Source of the DNA: Durusdinium trenchii
Lineage: Eukaryota > Sar > Dinophyceae > Suessiales > Symbiodiniaceae
Reading direction: 5' to 3'
DNA length: 64,000 nucleotides
NCBI GenBank assembly: GCA_963970005.1
Contig: CAXAMN010028928.1
Coordinates: 350,690-414,689, forward strand
Shown here: positions 33,317-44,219 of the stretch, piece after piece
Layout: each line of letters opens with the position of its first letter
How positions within the stretch are numbered: the stretch's first letter is position 1
The notes under the pieces: generated by a model
Told to the model about the DNA's origin: nothing
Database searches by the model: none
Seen by the model: the letters and a program-made list of their open reading frames with translations, nothing else
Program-made: the position numbers and the translations under genes

Positions 33317-34095
33317 GTGTCAACCCCTGTCTCGAAGGGAACTAACCTATCTAGCTCTCTAGCTATTTCCGACCGCTCGTTTCCGTGTACAGCCGCAGGG
33401 GGGTGGTAGCAAGGCAGAGAGTCTACCACCAACGAAGACACTCTCTAAGCCTTGGTGATACTGTGACTGATCATCCCAGCGTACCTGCACAATTTTAACT
33501 AATTCTCCATGTTTCACCTATGTTCAAACATTCTGTTCGACTGACTCTGCAACTTCTTTTTCAGTCAGCAACACTAAAGTGCTAATGCTCACCGCGAATA
33601 GCCTGAAGCCAAGCTCCACGGAGCAACCTTCTCAAGTGTGACTCGCAGCTTCTTCCCACTATGGTAAGCTGTGTGAACCCCGCGGGGCGCCGTTACTGCG
33701 TGAACCTTCCCACTCCTGCGCGCAGGAGTAATTTCTCTGATCAAGATCAGATCAAGAATTTCGTGCTCAAGATCAGCTAGCTTGAATCGTTTCACCCCGT
33801 ACACGCGAATTTTACTGCAGAGTTTACTGGAATTCTCTCTGAATCTTACTGCAAAGTGTAACTGAGTCTTGTCTCACCCTGGAGATGTTTCCATTTTCCA
33901 CTTAATTCTCTAGCAGGTGATGTCGCTGTTCAATTTTCAACTGTTCAGGTTTTCAATTGTTCAACTTTTCAATGGTTTTAATCGTTAAGTCGTTTGATTT
34001 TTTAATCGTTTTAATCTTTCCAGTTTCACTGCCTTATACTCTTTCTGTTAAACTATAGAACAGTTGTCCACATCCGAGTGTCTTGCGCTGCAGCC
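33317..34095 (+). promoter_or_regulatory. 5' leader of a retroelement ORF (unit B)
   Basis: Starts (TG)n-CAACCCCTG and holds motif copy B. It then contains 'aatgctcaccgcg', 'ggagca' and a conserved 'cgcagcttcttcccact' block, which recur in the same order at 45.9-46.75 kb on the minus strand. A T-rich tract and 'ctttccag' precede the ATG at 34096, a possible (trans-)splice acceptor. Confidence 0.55.
33395..33488 (+). ncRNA. Pseudoknotted RNA motif, copy B
   Basis: P0 GCAGG/CCTGC. P1 GGTGGTAG/CTACCACC (33402-33409 with 33423-33430). P2 CAAGGC+AGAGAGT with ACTCTCT+GCCTTG. Linker AACGAAGA. The P3 hairpin is weak (CTGTGA/TCCCAG, loop ctgatca). All long stems differ in sequence from copy A but keep pairing. 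Confidence 0.7.
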
Positions 34096-35869
34096 ATGAC
34101 GTATCCTTGGCCCTCCACATTACCACCAGCATTCACACATCAGCCACAGCCACTGCAACCGCAATGGGTACCTTTTCCACCACAACCTCACCCGCAAACA
34201 CCTGTCACTCTCATTGCACACACCCCACCAACAGCCCCTCTACCTGATGCTTAACTTGCGCCCGCAACCTTCCCACCATTCGTACCACCTCCTCATTCAC
34301 ACATGCATTCAAGCATTCCTACCCACAACATCAGTCTCAACCACCCCAACCACACATGTCCATGCAACATTACTCTCCCACACAACCAGTCCCAGGACAT
34401 CACAGTGCTCACCATCCTACACATCCACCACAACAATATCCACCACAACCGCACATTCAGCATCCTATAACGCCGTCACCTATTGCAGACCAACCTATAC
34501 CACACACAATAACTGCCGCCCCGCACGCAGCAACAACATTGACTTCCACACCACCGGATACCACCCCTCAACACCCATCAACAGCTGCTCCCACAGCACC
34601 AGCCACAACAGCACCCATCACACAACCCACACAACCCACACGAGCTCGCCGACCGACACCCTCTGTTGCCCCTTCAGTTGCTCCTACATTGAGCACTACC
34701 AGAGGCATTTGGCGAGATCCACAACGCTCTCCACCACGCATCCAGGAGAGACACCGATATTCAGTTTTCCCACAAGTGCCAGACACAGCCACATCCAGAA
34801 CCTCCTCTCGATCTCGAACACGTTCACCATTTCCCCGTCACAAGCGCACTTCCAATCGTTCCCTGTCGACACCACAGCCTCATACACAAGCAATCAAACC
34901 CCCACCAACACCACCACCGCAGCAATCTTCACAACTCTACCACCACCACCACCACCACCTCCCACCAACACCCAATCTACACAACCACACAAGCGTCCAC
35001 GAGGCTTCAACAGTCCTCCTCGACGTTCTCAACCAGTCACACTCAAGCCAAACCCACATTCCACACCACTGAAGAGCACAACTCCCACGCCTCCACCCAC
35101 CACAGACACTACAGAAGTAGCTGTTCAACGCAGACCTCCCAACATGCCACTTCCACGTTTCCAACGTCCCACTGATCCAGCTCAATTGGAGATCTTCCAA
35201 TGGATCAACCAGCATGCATGCTCAATGCATATACGTAATGAACCCATGATCTCCTACGTTTCCAAAGTGCTTGCAGCAGCCCATCTCAATTCAACCCACT
35301 TTACAGACATCCAACTGCTCACCCATTTGAAGTGGAACGAAGAAACACAGCGCAATGATCATCACGAATTTATAGTGTTGATCATCCCTGCACTCGCGAA
35401 TAGAGGCGACGCTCCAATTCTTCCCCCACCACGACGGGAAGCGCTGAACATACCAGCGGTTAAGGACATTTTCGCCGCACATGTCAGCGAGGAGGGAAAC
35501 ATCATTTCGATTTTGCAAGCAAGAGAGGGAGAGGTCATTCGTTCAATTCTCCATGATACTCAGAATGTTGGGTTCTTTTGCCAAGCCTTTGAGCTTACAA
35601 ATCATGAAGATCATGATGCCACTGAAGCTGCCCGCGTCCTCTTCAACGCTTCAAATATGTCGAAGAACAGAAGCGGTCTTATTTTGACCTTAAAGGCCTA
35701 CGGACAAGGACAACAAGTCACCCATCGGGGTGAATCAGCAGCCAATGATCTTTTGCTCCGTGGCGAAGGAATGGCAAAATACACCCCAGGCAAATGCTGG
35801 GCGGTGCATCCAAAACATGGCTCGGATCGAAGGAATCGCTGGGAAGGCCGATGCAAAGCCACCCCTTAG
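34096..35869 (+). pseudogene. Proline/threonine-rich ORF1-like protein, frameshifted
   Basis: The ATG at 34096 opens a Pro/Gln-rich N-terminus (QPLQPQWVPFPPQPHPQ). It stops at about 34254 and continues in the frame entered at 34356 (IWRDPQRSPPRIQERHRYSV), then from about 35000 in the frame ending at 35869. The last part is a well-composed globular segment (EIFQWINQHACSMHIRNEPM, LLTHLKWNEETQRNDHHEFI). I see no known domain. The N-terminal motif is shared with the minus-strand ORF at 46.0 kb, and both follow the same leader, so this is most likely the first ORF of the RT element family or of a relative. At least two frameshifts. Confidence 0.5.
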
Positions 35870-36181
35870 CTTCATTTGAGTAGCATAGCTCAATGAGTTG
35901 TTCTCTGCTCCGCCAAAGTGCGCTGCAGATTTGCATGTATTTGCTCACGCGTTCAATACGGGCCATGCTCGGTTTCAAAAACTTCCACACTTTTGCTCTT
36001 TCTTTACCAACTCACGCAGTGTTGTTGTGACATGGACTGAGACTACCGGTCATTCATCTTGGTGTGGTGCTGCAGAGTCGATTCACCTCGTTATATTTTT
36101 GCTGAGTCTCCCATTGATGACACTTGTACATCAGACTGCAGCCATTTTAGTTGATCAAAAACAGTTGATTCTACTTTACAG

Positions 36182-36840
36182 TTGTTGGAGCTTGAGCGTC
36201 ACCTTTTGGAACACAGCGTGACAGCCATATTGACCTCCCCCCTGGCACACAGACTTCTATTGGCACACCCGCAAGCGGCTACTTCCATAGCCACAGCTTT
36301 TCAAAACATAACACAGTTCACACCAAGCCTACAATCTTCCACAACGCACCCCCCCACCTCCTCAACAACAACTACTACAACACCTCACCCCACAACCACC
36401 GCTTCCGCATTCTCGCCGCAGTCGCAGCCCACGGCGAGCACAAGCTTACACTGAATCAATCAACACTTCACCTGCTCCTCACAGACGCTGCAAACCAGAA
36501 CCATCACCGTCACACACTCACACCCACACCCACTTCATCTCCACCTCTTTCGCCCCGCCACCCCACACCGCACACAACCACACCACCTGAACCTTGGCAG
36601 CTCACTCCACAAGCAATACACCCAGCCTTTTCATTACACAGCTCCCCAACTACCCCACCACAACCACTTACAACACCCGCTGCCATCCCACTCCCTTCAC
36701 CGGAGCATCCACCCATGCCTGACAGATCCCGTTCACCCTCACCACCATATCCAGACAAGGGAGGCTGGGAACCCAGTGATGACGAAAAACTCGCATCACT
36801 AAAGCTCAACAAGAAAGCCCTTGATGGCACATCCACTTTT
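36182..36840 (+). pseudogene. Further Pro/Thr/Ser-rich ORF piece, truncated
   Basis: Continues the plus-strand element with changes of frame. The last part, from ATG 36715, reads MPDRSRSPSPPYPDKGGWEP and then DDEKLASLKLNKKALDGTS. It breaks off near 36840, where minus-strand pol sequence begins. This looks like the insertion point of the DIRS-like element. Confidence 0.45.
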
Positions 36841-37355
36841 CTCCAAACACCAGAGGCTTCGATTGGCTCCAGAACGCCAGCGCGAACCCCGATGCTCAAC
36901 TGTTCGCATAGGTCAATGTCAATGTCTGCCCACGGTTCCAAGACCCCTTTCAGCAAATCGAGCGCAATTGGCTGTCCACACGCAATGTCTGTTTTGCAAG
37001 AGCACTTTTGCTTTGTCAGGAAAGATGCCAAGTCGCCTCTAAGCAGCTCAATCTCCCCTTCATTCAGCAAGGGCTCCCGCGAACTTTGTTGCGCGTGGCA
37101 TGCCAGGCGCGCCACTAATCTCCAATCCATGATGCGAGACCACCATTTCAGTCGCAGCTCTTGCCCGTGATCAACATCCCGTGGTTCGGACCAGTCAGCT
37201 GTGGAGTGGATGCCACCCCCATCACGCAGCATCACGCTAGGGGGCCCGGACTCCGGGTCAAGCGTTTGCCCTGTTTCTGGGTACTGGCTGGATATTGCAG
37301 GGATGGGTGGGGCTGGTTTCGGCACTTGGGCCGAAGATTCCATTGCCACTGGCAC
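36830..37355 (-). pseudogene. Start of pol ORF of a DIRS-like (tyrosine recombinase) retroelement, truncated
   Basis: The frame contains EPLLNEGEIELLRGDLASFL, CGQPIALDLLKGVLEPWADI and EQLSIGVRAGVLEPIEAS. This pattern (G-QP-L...LL...L..GV..GVLEP) resembles what I recall as the N-terminal part of pol in dinoflagellate tyrosine-recombinase retroelements. The RT itself is missing: similarity ends near 36830 and the rest of the open frame is antisense to the Pro-rich plus-strand ORF. Lies directly downstream of the gag-like ORF. Confidence 0.45.
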
Positions 37356-37384
37356 ATGGAGCGTAGAAGCCTGGTCTTCACTAC

Positions 37385-38508
37385 CTAGTCACTGGACTTT
37401 CTTCTTGGCGCACACTGCTGAGTGAGATGATCTGTAGAGCCACATGCCGCACACTTGTGTTTGAACTTGCACTGACGCAATTTGCACTCCCCAGCAATCC
37501 ATTTGAAGCACTCACCGGTCGGCTTGCGCTTGTCTGTGCCGCCCCCAGGTTTCTGCGTTTCAAAAGGTCTCTTGCGCTTCAATGGCTCGCGGTCTAGCGG
37601 CTTCTCCAATTTTAGCCGGGGCATGAGCAAGGATCGGAGCATATCCCGATCAATTGCCACTGTGCTGAGCGCATCATCCAAATTAGCTCCAGCATAGCAA
37701 AGTCCAAACACTTCTCGCATAGCACATTGGTCGGCCTCTTCCGCTTCTTGCGCTGTGCAAAATCGGAAGTGAGGGCCGGGTTCATTGGTGTAAAATTTCA
37801 TGAACCTCGAATTGTATAGCGCCCAACTGCCAGGATGCCCAGATCCGACCATCGCATACGCATGCGCTCGCACTTGCAAGAGTTGCATGATGGGGTAGGG
37901 AGCGTTGGAGATGTCTCGGTCCAGGATATCCTCTTGACAGTTTGCCAGCATCAAGCCTTCCAGGGATTGCGCTAGAGGCTTGCGTTCTTTCACAGCAGAG
38001 GCCACCTTTTCACTGAGCACTTTGTTCCAAGGTACCCAGTCCCCAGCCTTGTTGTCGTGTTGGTTCTTGACCATATTCAAGAAACTCATAGGAGGCAAAG
38101 TTTCCAATTCAACCAGGCATCCAGTGTATTTCTTTTCCAGCTCTCTGCGGAGCCTGTCACGATCGGCTACTGTCAAGACTTTGCCAGCTTGTGGTGTAGC
38201 GCACAATGCCGGAACGAGCGCATTTGATACAGGAAGGGCCTGTACTGGCACCCCCACCACCCAACACGCTGCCACAGACCGCGCAGCCTCTGCACCAAAG
38301 GTTTGTGTGACCAATTGTCGGCTGTCACCCCCGCCCATTTCAAATCTGTGATGAGAAATTCTTTGGCAAACTGTTCGAAGGTCGCATCATCCTTGAATTG
38401 GAATGCGTCCTCTGTGTCAAAACCCAGCTCCACCAGCTTGGACCGCACTTCGTCGGGAAGTTTGGCAGCCACCATATAATTCTCCCAAGCTGAAGCAGAC
38501 ATAATGCC
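37385..38508 (-). pseudogene. Gag-like protein with CCHC zinc knuckle, one frameshift
   Basis: Begins MSASAWENYMVAAKLPDEVR (ATG near 38502). After LITDLK the frame shifts at a G-rich run (near 38337) and continues for about 310 codons. The C-terminus has a CCCH-like C-rich patch and a CCHC knuckle, CAACGSTDHLTQQC (C-x2-C-x4-H-x4-C), typical of nucleic-acid-binding gag proteins. The upstream half is helical and charged. It would coat element RNA. A single missing or extra G explains the break, so it is either an old mutation or a homopolymer error. Confidence 0.6.
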
Positions 38509-38726
38509 AAACAGCAAAAGAATAAACCAACCAAGAAACTCGACAGCCGTGAATGACCACGAACTATCTAGCTCACAATGGTAAAGCGGCTAGAAACACT
38601 GAAGGCTGAAGCCCCGAAGGCAGAAAGATCCCAATCATTGCTCAAGGCTCCTCACCAGACTTCCACAATTATGTTACAAGTACCTGTAGCTACAGTGGCC
38701 TTGCGCCCCCCACAGAGAATACCCTG

Positions 38727-39030
38727 AAGGCCTTCCGCCCATAAAAAAGCCCTTCCGGCAAATAAAGGTGAACGCGGCAAGTCGCCTATTAAACAAGAGG
38801 GGTCTTCCACCCCAAGGAAGGCCCCATTTGGACACGGCAAGTCCAGGGCATCACCAAGAGAGGAACGCTTGGGTCCTTAAGGCCTTCCGCCTATGAAAAC
38901 GCCCTTCCGGCAAATAAAGGTGAACACGGCAAGTCACCTATTAAACAAAGGGGTCTTCCACCCCAAGGACGGCCCCATTTGGACACGGCAAGTCCAGGGC
39001 ACCACCAAGAGAACGCTTGGGTTCACCAAG
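38727..39030. repeat. 152-bp tandem duplication between recombinase and gag
   Basis: Two direct units start at 38727 and 38879 (AAGGCCTTCCGCC...). Each contains 'ggcaaataaaggtgaac', 'ggggtcttccaccccaag' and 'ggacacggcaagtccagggca'. Likely non-coding terminal DNA of the tyrosine-recombinase element. Confidence 0.8.
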
Positions 39031-40617
39031 TATTAATCCTTTTTTGGGGGAAGCAGCCCCAATGACCACAAGGCTGAAAGCCCTGAAGACCTGGATCTGT
39101 ATGTTGCAATTCGTGCCAATCAGATATGGGCGCTGTAGGCCGACACGACAGCCTCCAATGCTTCTCGTCTGCATCAACCCCATCTGTTTTATGGTGTGCA
39201 GCGCGATGATACCATCCTGTGCGCGCGTTCAGCAGCCAAGGTCCAGCAAACTCAAGCTCCTCCGTCGTCTCATCTGCATGCCCTGCATCGCTTTCACCCG
39301 CATCACTGTCAGATGAAGCATCTCGGATACAAGAAGGACCGCTGCATGCTTCCTCAGGATCAGACTCAGAGTCAGTGAGGTCCAAGTCTTTGCACAAAGA
39401 TGCTAGCACAGTTGTGATGCAAGTGTTTGGCATTCGGTGGGGGCCTTGCGCGGCCCGAAGCTCTGTGGGCAGATTCAATTGAGCTGCCCAGGAGAGTGTA
39501 GTGGCTTTGCAACTATGCAGTGTGAACTGCCGCGCTGTTTCAGGTGAAAGATCTGCGCAATCGCAAAGACGGCGCCGCATCTGCCCAAGCATTGACGTAT
39601 AAGCCATGGGCTGGCCTCCGCTGGCCATCAGAAAATCACGCGCAGGGTCCGACTGTTGGCAATGCATTAGCCGCTGCCCAAATTGCACACCCCAGTCACT
39701 ACCTGTCACTCCCCCCACGAGAACACCGAAAGCCATCCCCTGCGCTGATGTTTTCGTGCGCCAGGAACAACCCCGCAGAGAACCATCCCGCAGTAACAAA
39801 GAAGAGAACTGCAAGCGCTGCACGTCACTCCACCGAAGCCCACCCCAGGTCATGAGGAGTAAGCAGCCAATGATCCAGCAGTCATCTTCATTGCCATTTT
39901 GCAAGCCCAGCTCCAGTTTTGCCACCACTGTCAAAGGTAGAGGTATAGCTTCTTTGCACAGAGAGGGTTTCCATGTGTCCTGCGCAAGCCATGCTGCAAT
40001 GGCAGGGTTATCTACGCAAGCCAGCAGCTTCTGAAGGCCAAGCTTATGCCCCGCAAATTCATAGTCTGCACCACCGCCTTGGCTGCACTAACCCGTTGCG
40101 TCCCCCTATCCGACAAAGAGCCAACGGAAAGGGCATCACAGAAGTCCAGCACAGCAGAACTGGATGGATTATCGGGGTTAATATGAGATGCACCGGCGAA
40201 TTCTAGCCACTTGCGCCAACCATGAGAATGCTTGGCGAGTGTACCTGCAGCACGGTCTTCAAACAAGAAGGCAAGGCTCACCCCAGATTTGTTGGGAAAA
40301 GATGATAGGATATCACTATCTGCCCGCAAGTCTTCTGCCATGATAGCCCATTCATGCGCCAAACGCTTGCGCTTCGCATCTTCTTGCATTCGCAAAGAAC
40401 TGGCAGCAAGCCCAACTCCTGTTGCAGCAGTCACCTGGCGCGCCACCTGCTGGGGAGCCTTCTGCTGGCGCTCTTGAGCAGGAGGCACGGTCGAAACCTG
40501 GTGTGGCTCCAAGCTAACAGCAAAAGGAGAAATAAACACCGAACGGCGGTGTTTAGGTGGAGGGACACCAGCAGCGGAATCCAACTGGAACCGGCTGGGT
40601 CTAACCTCGCGTTTCAT
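39023..40617 (-). pseudogene. Tyrosine recombinase of a DIRS-like retroelement, one frameshift
   Basis: ATG at 40617 (MKREVRPSRFQLDSAAG). After a basic N-terminus, residues ~115-195 form a core-binding-like helical domain (SHGWRKWLEFAGASHINP). A single-base shift at a GGGG run near 40048 leads to GHKLGLQKLLACVDNP and the catalytic domain: box I GLRWSDVQRL (Arg), then FTLHSCKATTLSWAAQLN, where the normal HxxR is HSCK. The expected nucleophile Tyr after the last helix is not seen (ITTVLASLCKDLD). Such enzymes insert circular cDNA. Loss of Tyr suggests an inactive copy. An Asp/Ser/Glu-rich tail follows. A spliced-leader relic lies 80 bases upstream on the same strand. Confidence 0.65.
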
Positions 40618-40696
40618 AGCAGCAGAAGAAAGGGAAAAGCAAGAAAACCAACAAAAGAGAACTGCGCTCTATGTCAACCACCACTTCAACCTCAAC

Positions 40697-40718
40697 CTTG
40701 AGCCAAAATGGCTACGGG
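40697..40718 (-). other. Dinoflagellate spliced-leader relic (DinoSL)
   Basis: On the minus strand the sequence contains CCGTAGCCATTTTGGCTCAA plus G, preceded by C: the full 22-nt dinoflagellate leader. It is oriented toward the recombinase ATG at 40617, with an 80-base leader between. Dinoflagellate mRNAs receive this leader by trans-splicing, so a genomic copy marks reverse transcription of a mature mRNA. Confidence 0.9.
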
Positions 40719-41004
40719 TGAGGGTTTGTGTGATCGCCTAAAGGCGAGCTGATCCGTCCCCGCAATTGGCAGGGCTGCAAGTACGAGCGAGCCTCCAGTG
40801 AGCTCGACTTTCCGCCCCATGGCGCGGAGCGCAGCCTGTAAATATTTGATCTTTGGGCCATTAGAGACCCCAGATGCACAAAGCTGAAAACAAGATACAT
40901 GGCGCAGATACGGGCCTGGGGAGCCAGGGAAGCTGGGAATGGAAGGGCGGGGAAGGGCAAGAACGAAAAAGACAAGGAAAAAACAGGAAAGGAAAGGAGC
41001 GCAA

Positions 41005-41175
41005 GCAAGCAAGAAAGCAGTTAAGGCAAGGCAACGCAAGAAAAGCAAAGCAAGCCAAAGCAAAGCAAGGCAAAGCAAGCAAGCGCAAAGCAAGGCAAAG
41101 CGAACCGAGCCAGCCCAAGCCAGCAAGCAGCAAGCAAGAAAGCAAAGCAAAGCGAAGCAAAGCTAAGAGAAGCAG

Positions 41176-41228
<53 letters not shown>

Positions 41229-41760
41229 CCAACCAAGCAACCAACCAAGCAACCAAGCAAGCAAGCAAGCAAGCAAGCAAGAGCAAGCAACCAACCAACC
41301 AAGCAAGCGAGCAAGCAACCAACCAACCAAGCAAGCAACCAACCAACCAAGCAAGCAAGCAACCAAGCAACCAAGAAGCAACCAAGGAGCAACCAAGGAG
41401 CAACCAAGCAACCAAGCAAGCAACCAAGCAACCAAGAAGCAACCAACCAACCAACCAACCAACCAAGCAAGCAATCAAGCAAGCAACCAAGCACGCAAGC
41501 ACGCAAGCACGCAAGCAGGCACGCAGGCACGCAGGCACGCAGGCACGCAGGCACGCAGGCACGCACGCAGGCAAGCAGGCAAGCAGGCAAGCAGGCAAGC
41601 AGGCAAGCAGGCAAGCACGCACGCACACAGGCACGCAAGCAGGCAGGCAGGCAGGCAAGCAGGCAGGCAGGCAGGCAAGCAGGCAAGAATGCAAGAAGGC
41701 AACCAAGCAGGCAAAGCAAAGCCAAGCAAGGCAAAGCAAATCAATCAATGCAAAGTAGAG
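41005..41760. repeat. AAGC-type tetranucleotide repeat, ~750 bp
   Basis: Runs of GCAA, AAGC, CAACC and GGCA words with three zones: (GCAA)n with CAACC interruptions to 41480, (GCAC/GCAGGCAC)n to 41570, and (GCAGGCAA)n to 41690. Stops are absent in several frames on both strands, so the ~300-codon frames are artefacts. Confidence 0.95.
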
Positions 41761-41769
41761 CAAGCAGAG

Positions 41770-43340
41770 CTAGCAAAGACAGCCAAGCCAAGCCGCCAGC
41801 CAGCAAAGCAAGCAGAATCCGACGGCGCATCGCCCATCCCCCTTTACAGCTCTGGCCGCCTCCTTCTTCTGGAACTCACCATGAAGCTTCTCCAAGGTTC
41901 GCCAGTTGTGTTTCTGCTCTTTCTCATAGTCCTGCCGAGCGGAGGCTCAGCAGCAGAAGCTGCTTACTAAGCGCATTAAGCGCATGGCCTTGCGGCTATG
42001 GAAAAATGGTGAGCCATGAAGGTTCCAAACCCGTAGTTTGAGGATGTCACCTCACAATCGCCGCTGCAGCTAAAGCACAGGGCAACATGGCTCTAGATTG
42101 GTAGCGTCTAGCCACTCTAGTGTGCAGCCATACTAGTGTGCAACCATGGATGCCATGCGTAGAACGACTTCAGGACAGCGGCAACAAGCGCACAAGCGCG
42201 TTCCACTACATGAAATTGCGTCTATGCTTGTCAGCCTGGCGCCTAGTCCTAATCCTATGTATATAAAATAGCCGCTTTCAATCCCCTAGCGGCTAGCGGT
42301 AGCGCAATTCCTGGGCAGCCACATGAAGAATCGGACCTCTGGAAAAGTGGGTGGGTGGGCGGGTGGGTGGGTGGGCCCGTCGACCTGTGAGCAATTTTTT
42401 GCAGGAATACAGTTGTCACAAACTACGCGCCAAACTAACACGCGACGGTGTCAAGCCCCACTTGAAATAAGCGGCACTCCAAGCCCCCACTAATGCCAAG
42501 CGCGCTTCTCATTGCAGGCTTCGGTTCCAGGCGGCGTATTTACCCATTGGCCCATCACGCGCTGGATAGGAGAAGTTTAGGCGCCCCTCCACGCCTCCAC
42601 GTCTTTACTCCTCGAAGCTTCGACACCAGGCGGCTTGGGGGGTCATTCTGGTGAACAACCTCGATGACGATGACAAGCAGGATGCGCTGTGTGAAAGGCA
42701 GTGTGGCTGAAGATTTGAAGTCTGAGTTGACGTATGTTGACGTTGCGAAAGTTGAACGACAAAGTCCACGGTTGCAAATTTCAGGTGGAAGCAGACTTGA
42801 AGAATCAACTCACCCCGCATGCCCAAGCGTCTTCTGATTATGGCACTGACATATATTTTGCGCCTGTGCGGCGAGCCTCCTGAACTATTTTGGGTCAAAA
42901 TACAAAGCTAAAGACATGATCCTGAAGCAACTTTGAATGAACCTGTGGCATCCAAAACCAAGCTAAAGGACCTCCTGATGCAACCTTTCTTAGGAACCAG
43001 CGCCAACGAAAACAACAAAGTAAAGTAGAAAAAGAAACCGAGAAACCCCTAATGAACCACAAGTAAATGAAAACTCCACCTAGCCATCCAACAAAGAGCT
43101 GTTGTGGCTCCGACGCTGCGCGGCTTCGCGGCTTAGCTCTGACACCTCGGCGCTTCAAAGCCTCGAAGATTCGCGGCTCTGACGCTGTGTGGCTCTGCGG
43201 CTTCGCGGTTTCTACGCGCGTTTGCTATTTACCCGAATTCCCGCGCAATGTTGGGTCGTACACGCACCTTGAAGTTGCTTCTCAGCAGGCCTGGTTCATG
43301 CTCAGGTGACTCAGGTGTTGGACAAGTGGGTGGTTTAACT
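41770..43340. other. No gene recognised
   Basis: Small frames without domains. Contains the G-quadruplex motif at 42347-42377 and GC-rich 'gcggcttcgcggctt' words near 43110-43205. Confidence 0.35.
42347..42377 (+). other. G-quadruplex motif
   Basis: Eight GGG tracts spaced by single T or C (GTGGGTGGGTGGGCGGGTGG and onward). Satisfies the G3N1-7 rule with room to spare. Confidence 0.85.
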
Positions 43341-43345
43341 GAACC

Positions 43346-43374
43346 GGGTAGGCCTGCTGTACTGCAGGCTACCC
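43346..43374. terminator. Short inverted repeat (hairpin), role unknown
   Basis: GGGTAG+GCCTGC pairs with GCAGGC+TACCC around a 5-6-base loop with one bulged G. Listed as a structural hairpin only; there is no evidence that it terminates transcription. Confidence 0.35.
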
Positions 43375-43649
43375 AGCATTTGTGTCGCCCAAACATGCCT
43401 TGCAGTTGGGGTTTCCCTTAAGTAGGCTGACCGTCTGACCTGTGCAGGTTGTGTTGTTGCCAAATTCTGTTCCACAAATTCGTCAGCTACATGTCCGCAG
43501 CCAAGCTCAAAAGGCGCGAAAATTTAGGCCACGGCGAGAATTCAACCGTTCGAAGGGGATGGCTGGCCAGGTGCTTCTCTTGTATTGCGGTCGACATTCT
43601 GCCCCGCAAAACACATACAATTTTTATGTTCGCCGGACCCAGGCTACTA

Positions 43650-44212
43650 TGTGAATCTTGAAAATAAAAACGAAAAAAATGCAACTACAAAAAAAAAAGC
43701 AAAAACAACAAATCCAAAAAGCAAAAATGAAAAAGCAAAAGCGAAAAAATCAAAATACAATCCAAAATCAAAAAACAAAAACGAAACACATAAAAAAAAA
43801 GGCAAATCCAAAAAGCAAATAAAAATTGAAAATGCAAAAAGTTGTTTTCCACAGGTGTTTTCTGTGTTTTTTCCACATGTGTTCGTTTATTTTTCAATTT
43901 GTTGCTTGCCTTTTGTTGTTCCGCATGTTGTCCGGTGTTTTTCGCGTTTTTTTTGTCCGCATGTGTTTCGTGTTTATGTGTGCGTGTGTTGTTTTTTCGT
44001 GTTTTTGTTATATAATTGTTTTTTGTTGTTTTTCGCTTTTTGCCTTTTCATGTGTTTTTGTTTTTCGCTGTTTTGTGTGTTTTTATTTCGCTGTGGTTTC
44101 ATGTTTTGTTCGTTTTGTTGTTTGTTGTTTTTTTGCGTTTTCATTTGTGTTCTTTTGCTTTTAGGATTTGTTGCTTTTGTTTTTTTAGTTTCTTGTTGTT
44201 TTTAACTATGTG
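43650..44212. repeat. A-rich block followed by T-rich block
   Basis: 43650-43835 is almost only A with C/G (aaaacgaaaaaaatgc-type words). 43850-44212 is its T-rich counterpart (gtttttcgtgtttttg-type words). The two are roughly inverted copies in composition and could pair over long stretches. The Phe/Cys/Val-rich plus-strand frames are not genes. Confidence 0.7.
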
Positions 44213-44219
44213 GAAAAAA

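Noticed and set aside
36510..36830. C-terminal Gly/Val/Cys-rich part of the 281-codon minus ORF
   Set aside because: It is antisense to a Pro/Thr/His-rich plus-strand ORF; only the pol-like N-terminal part is kept.
40861..41763. Two opposite ~300-codon ORFs rich in Ala/Cys/Leu and Lys/Gln/Ala
   Set aside because: Both come from the AAGC-type tetranucleotide repeat, which has no stops in these frames.
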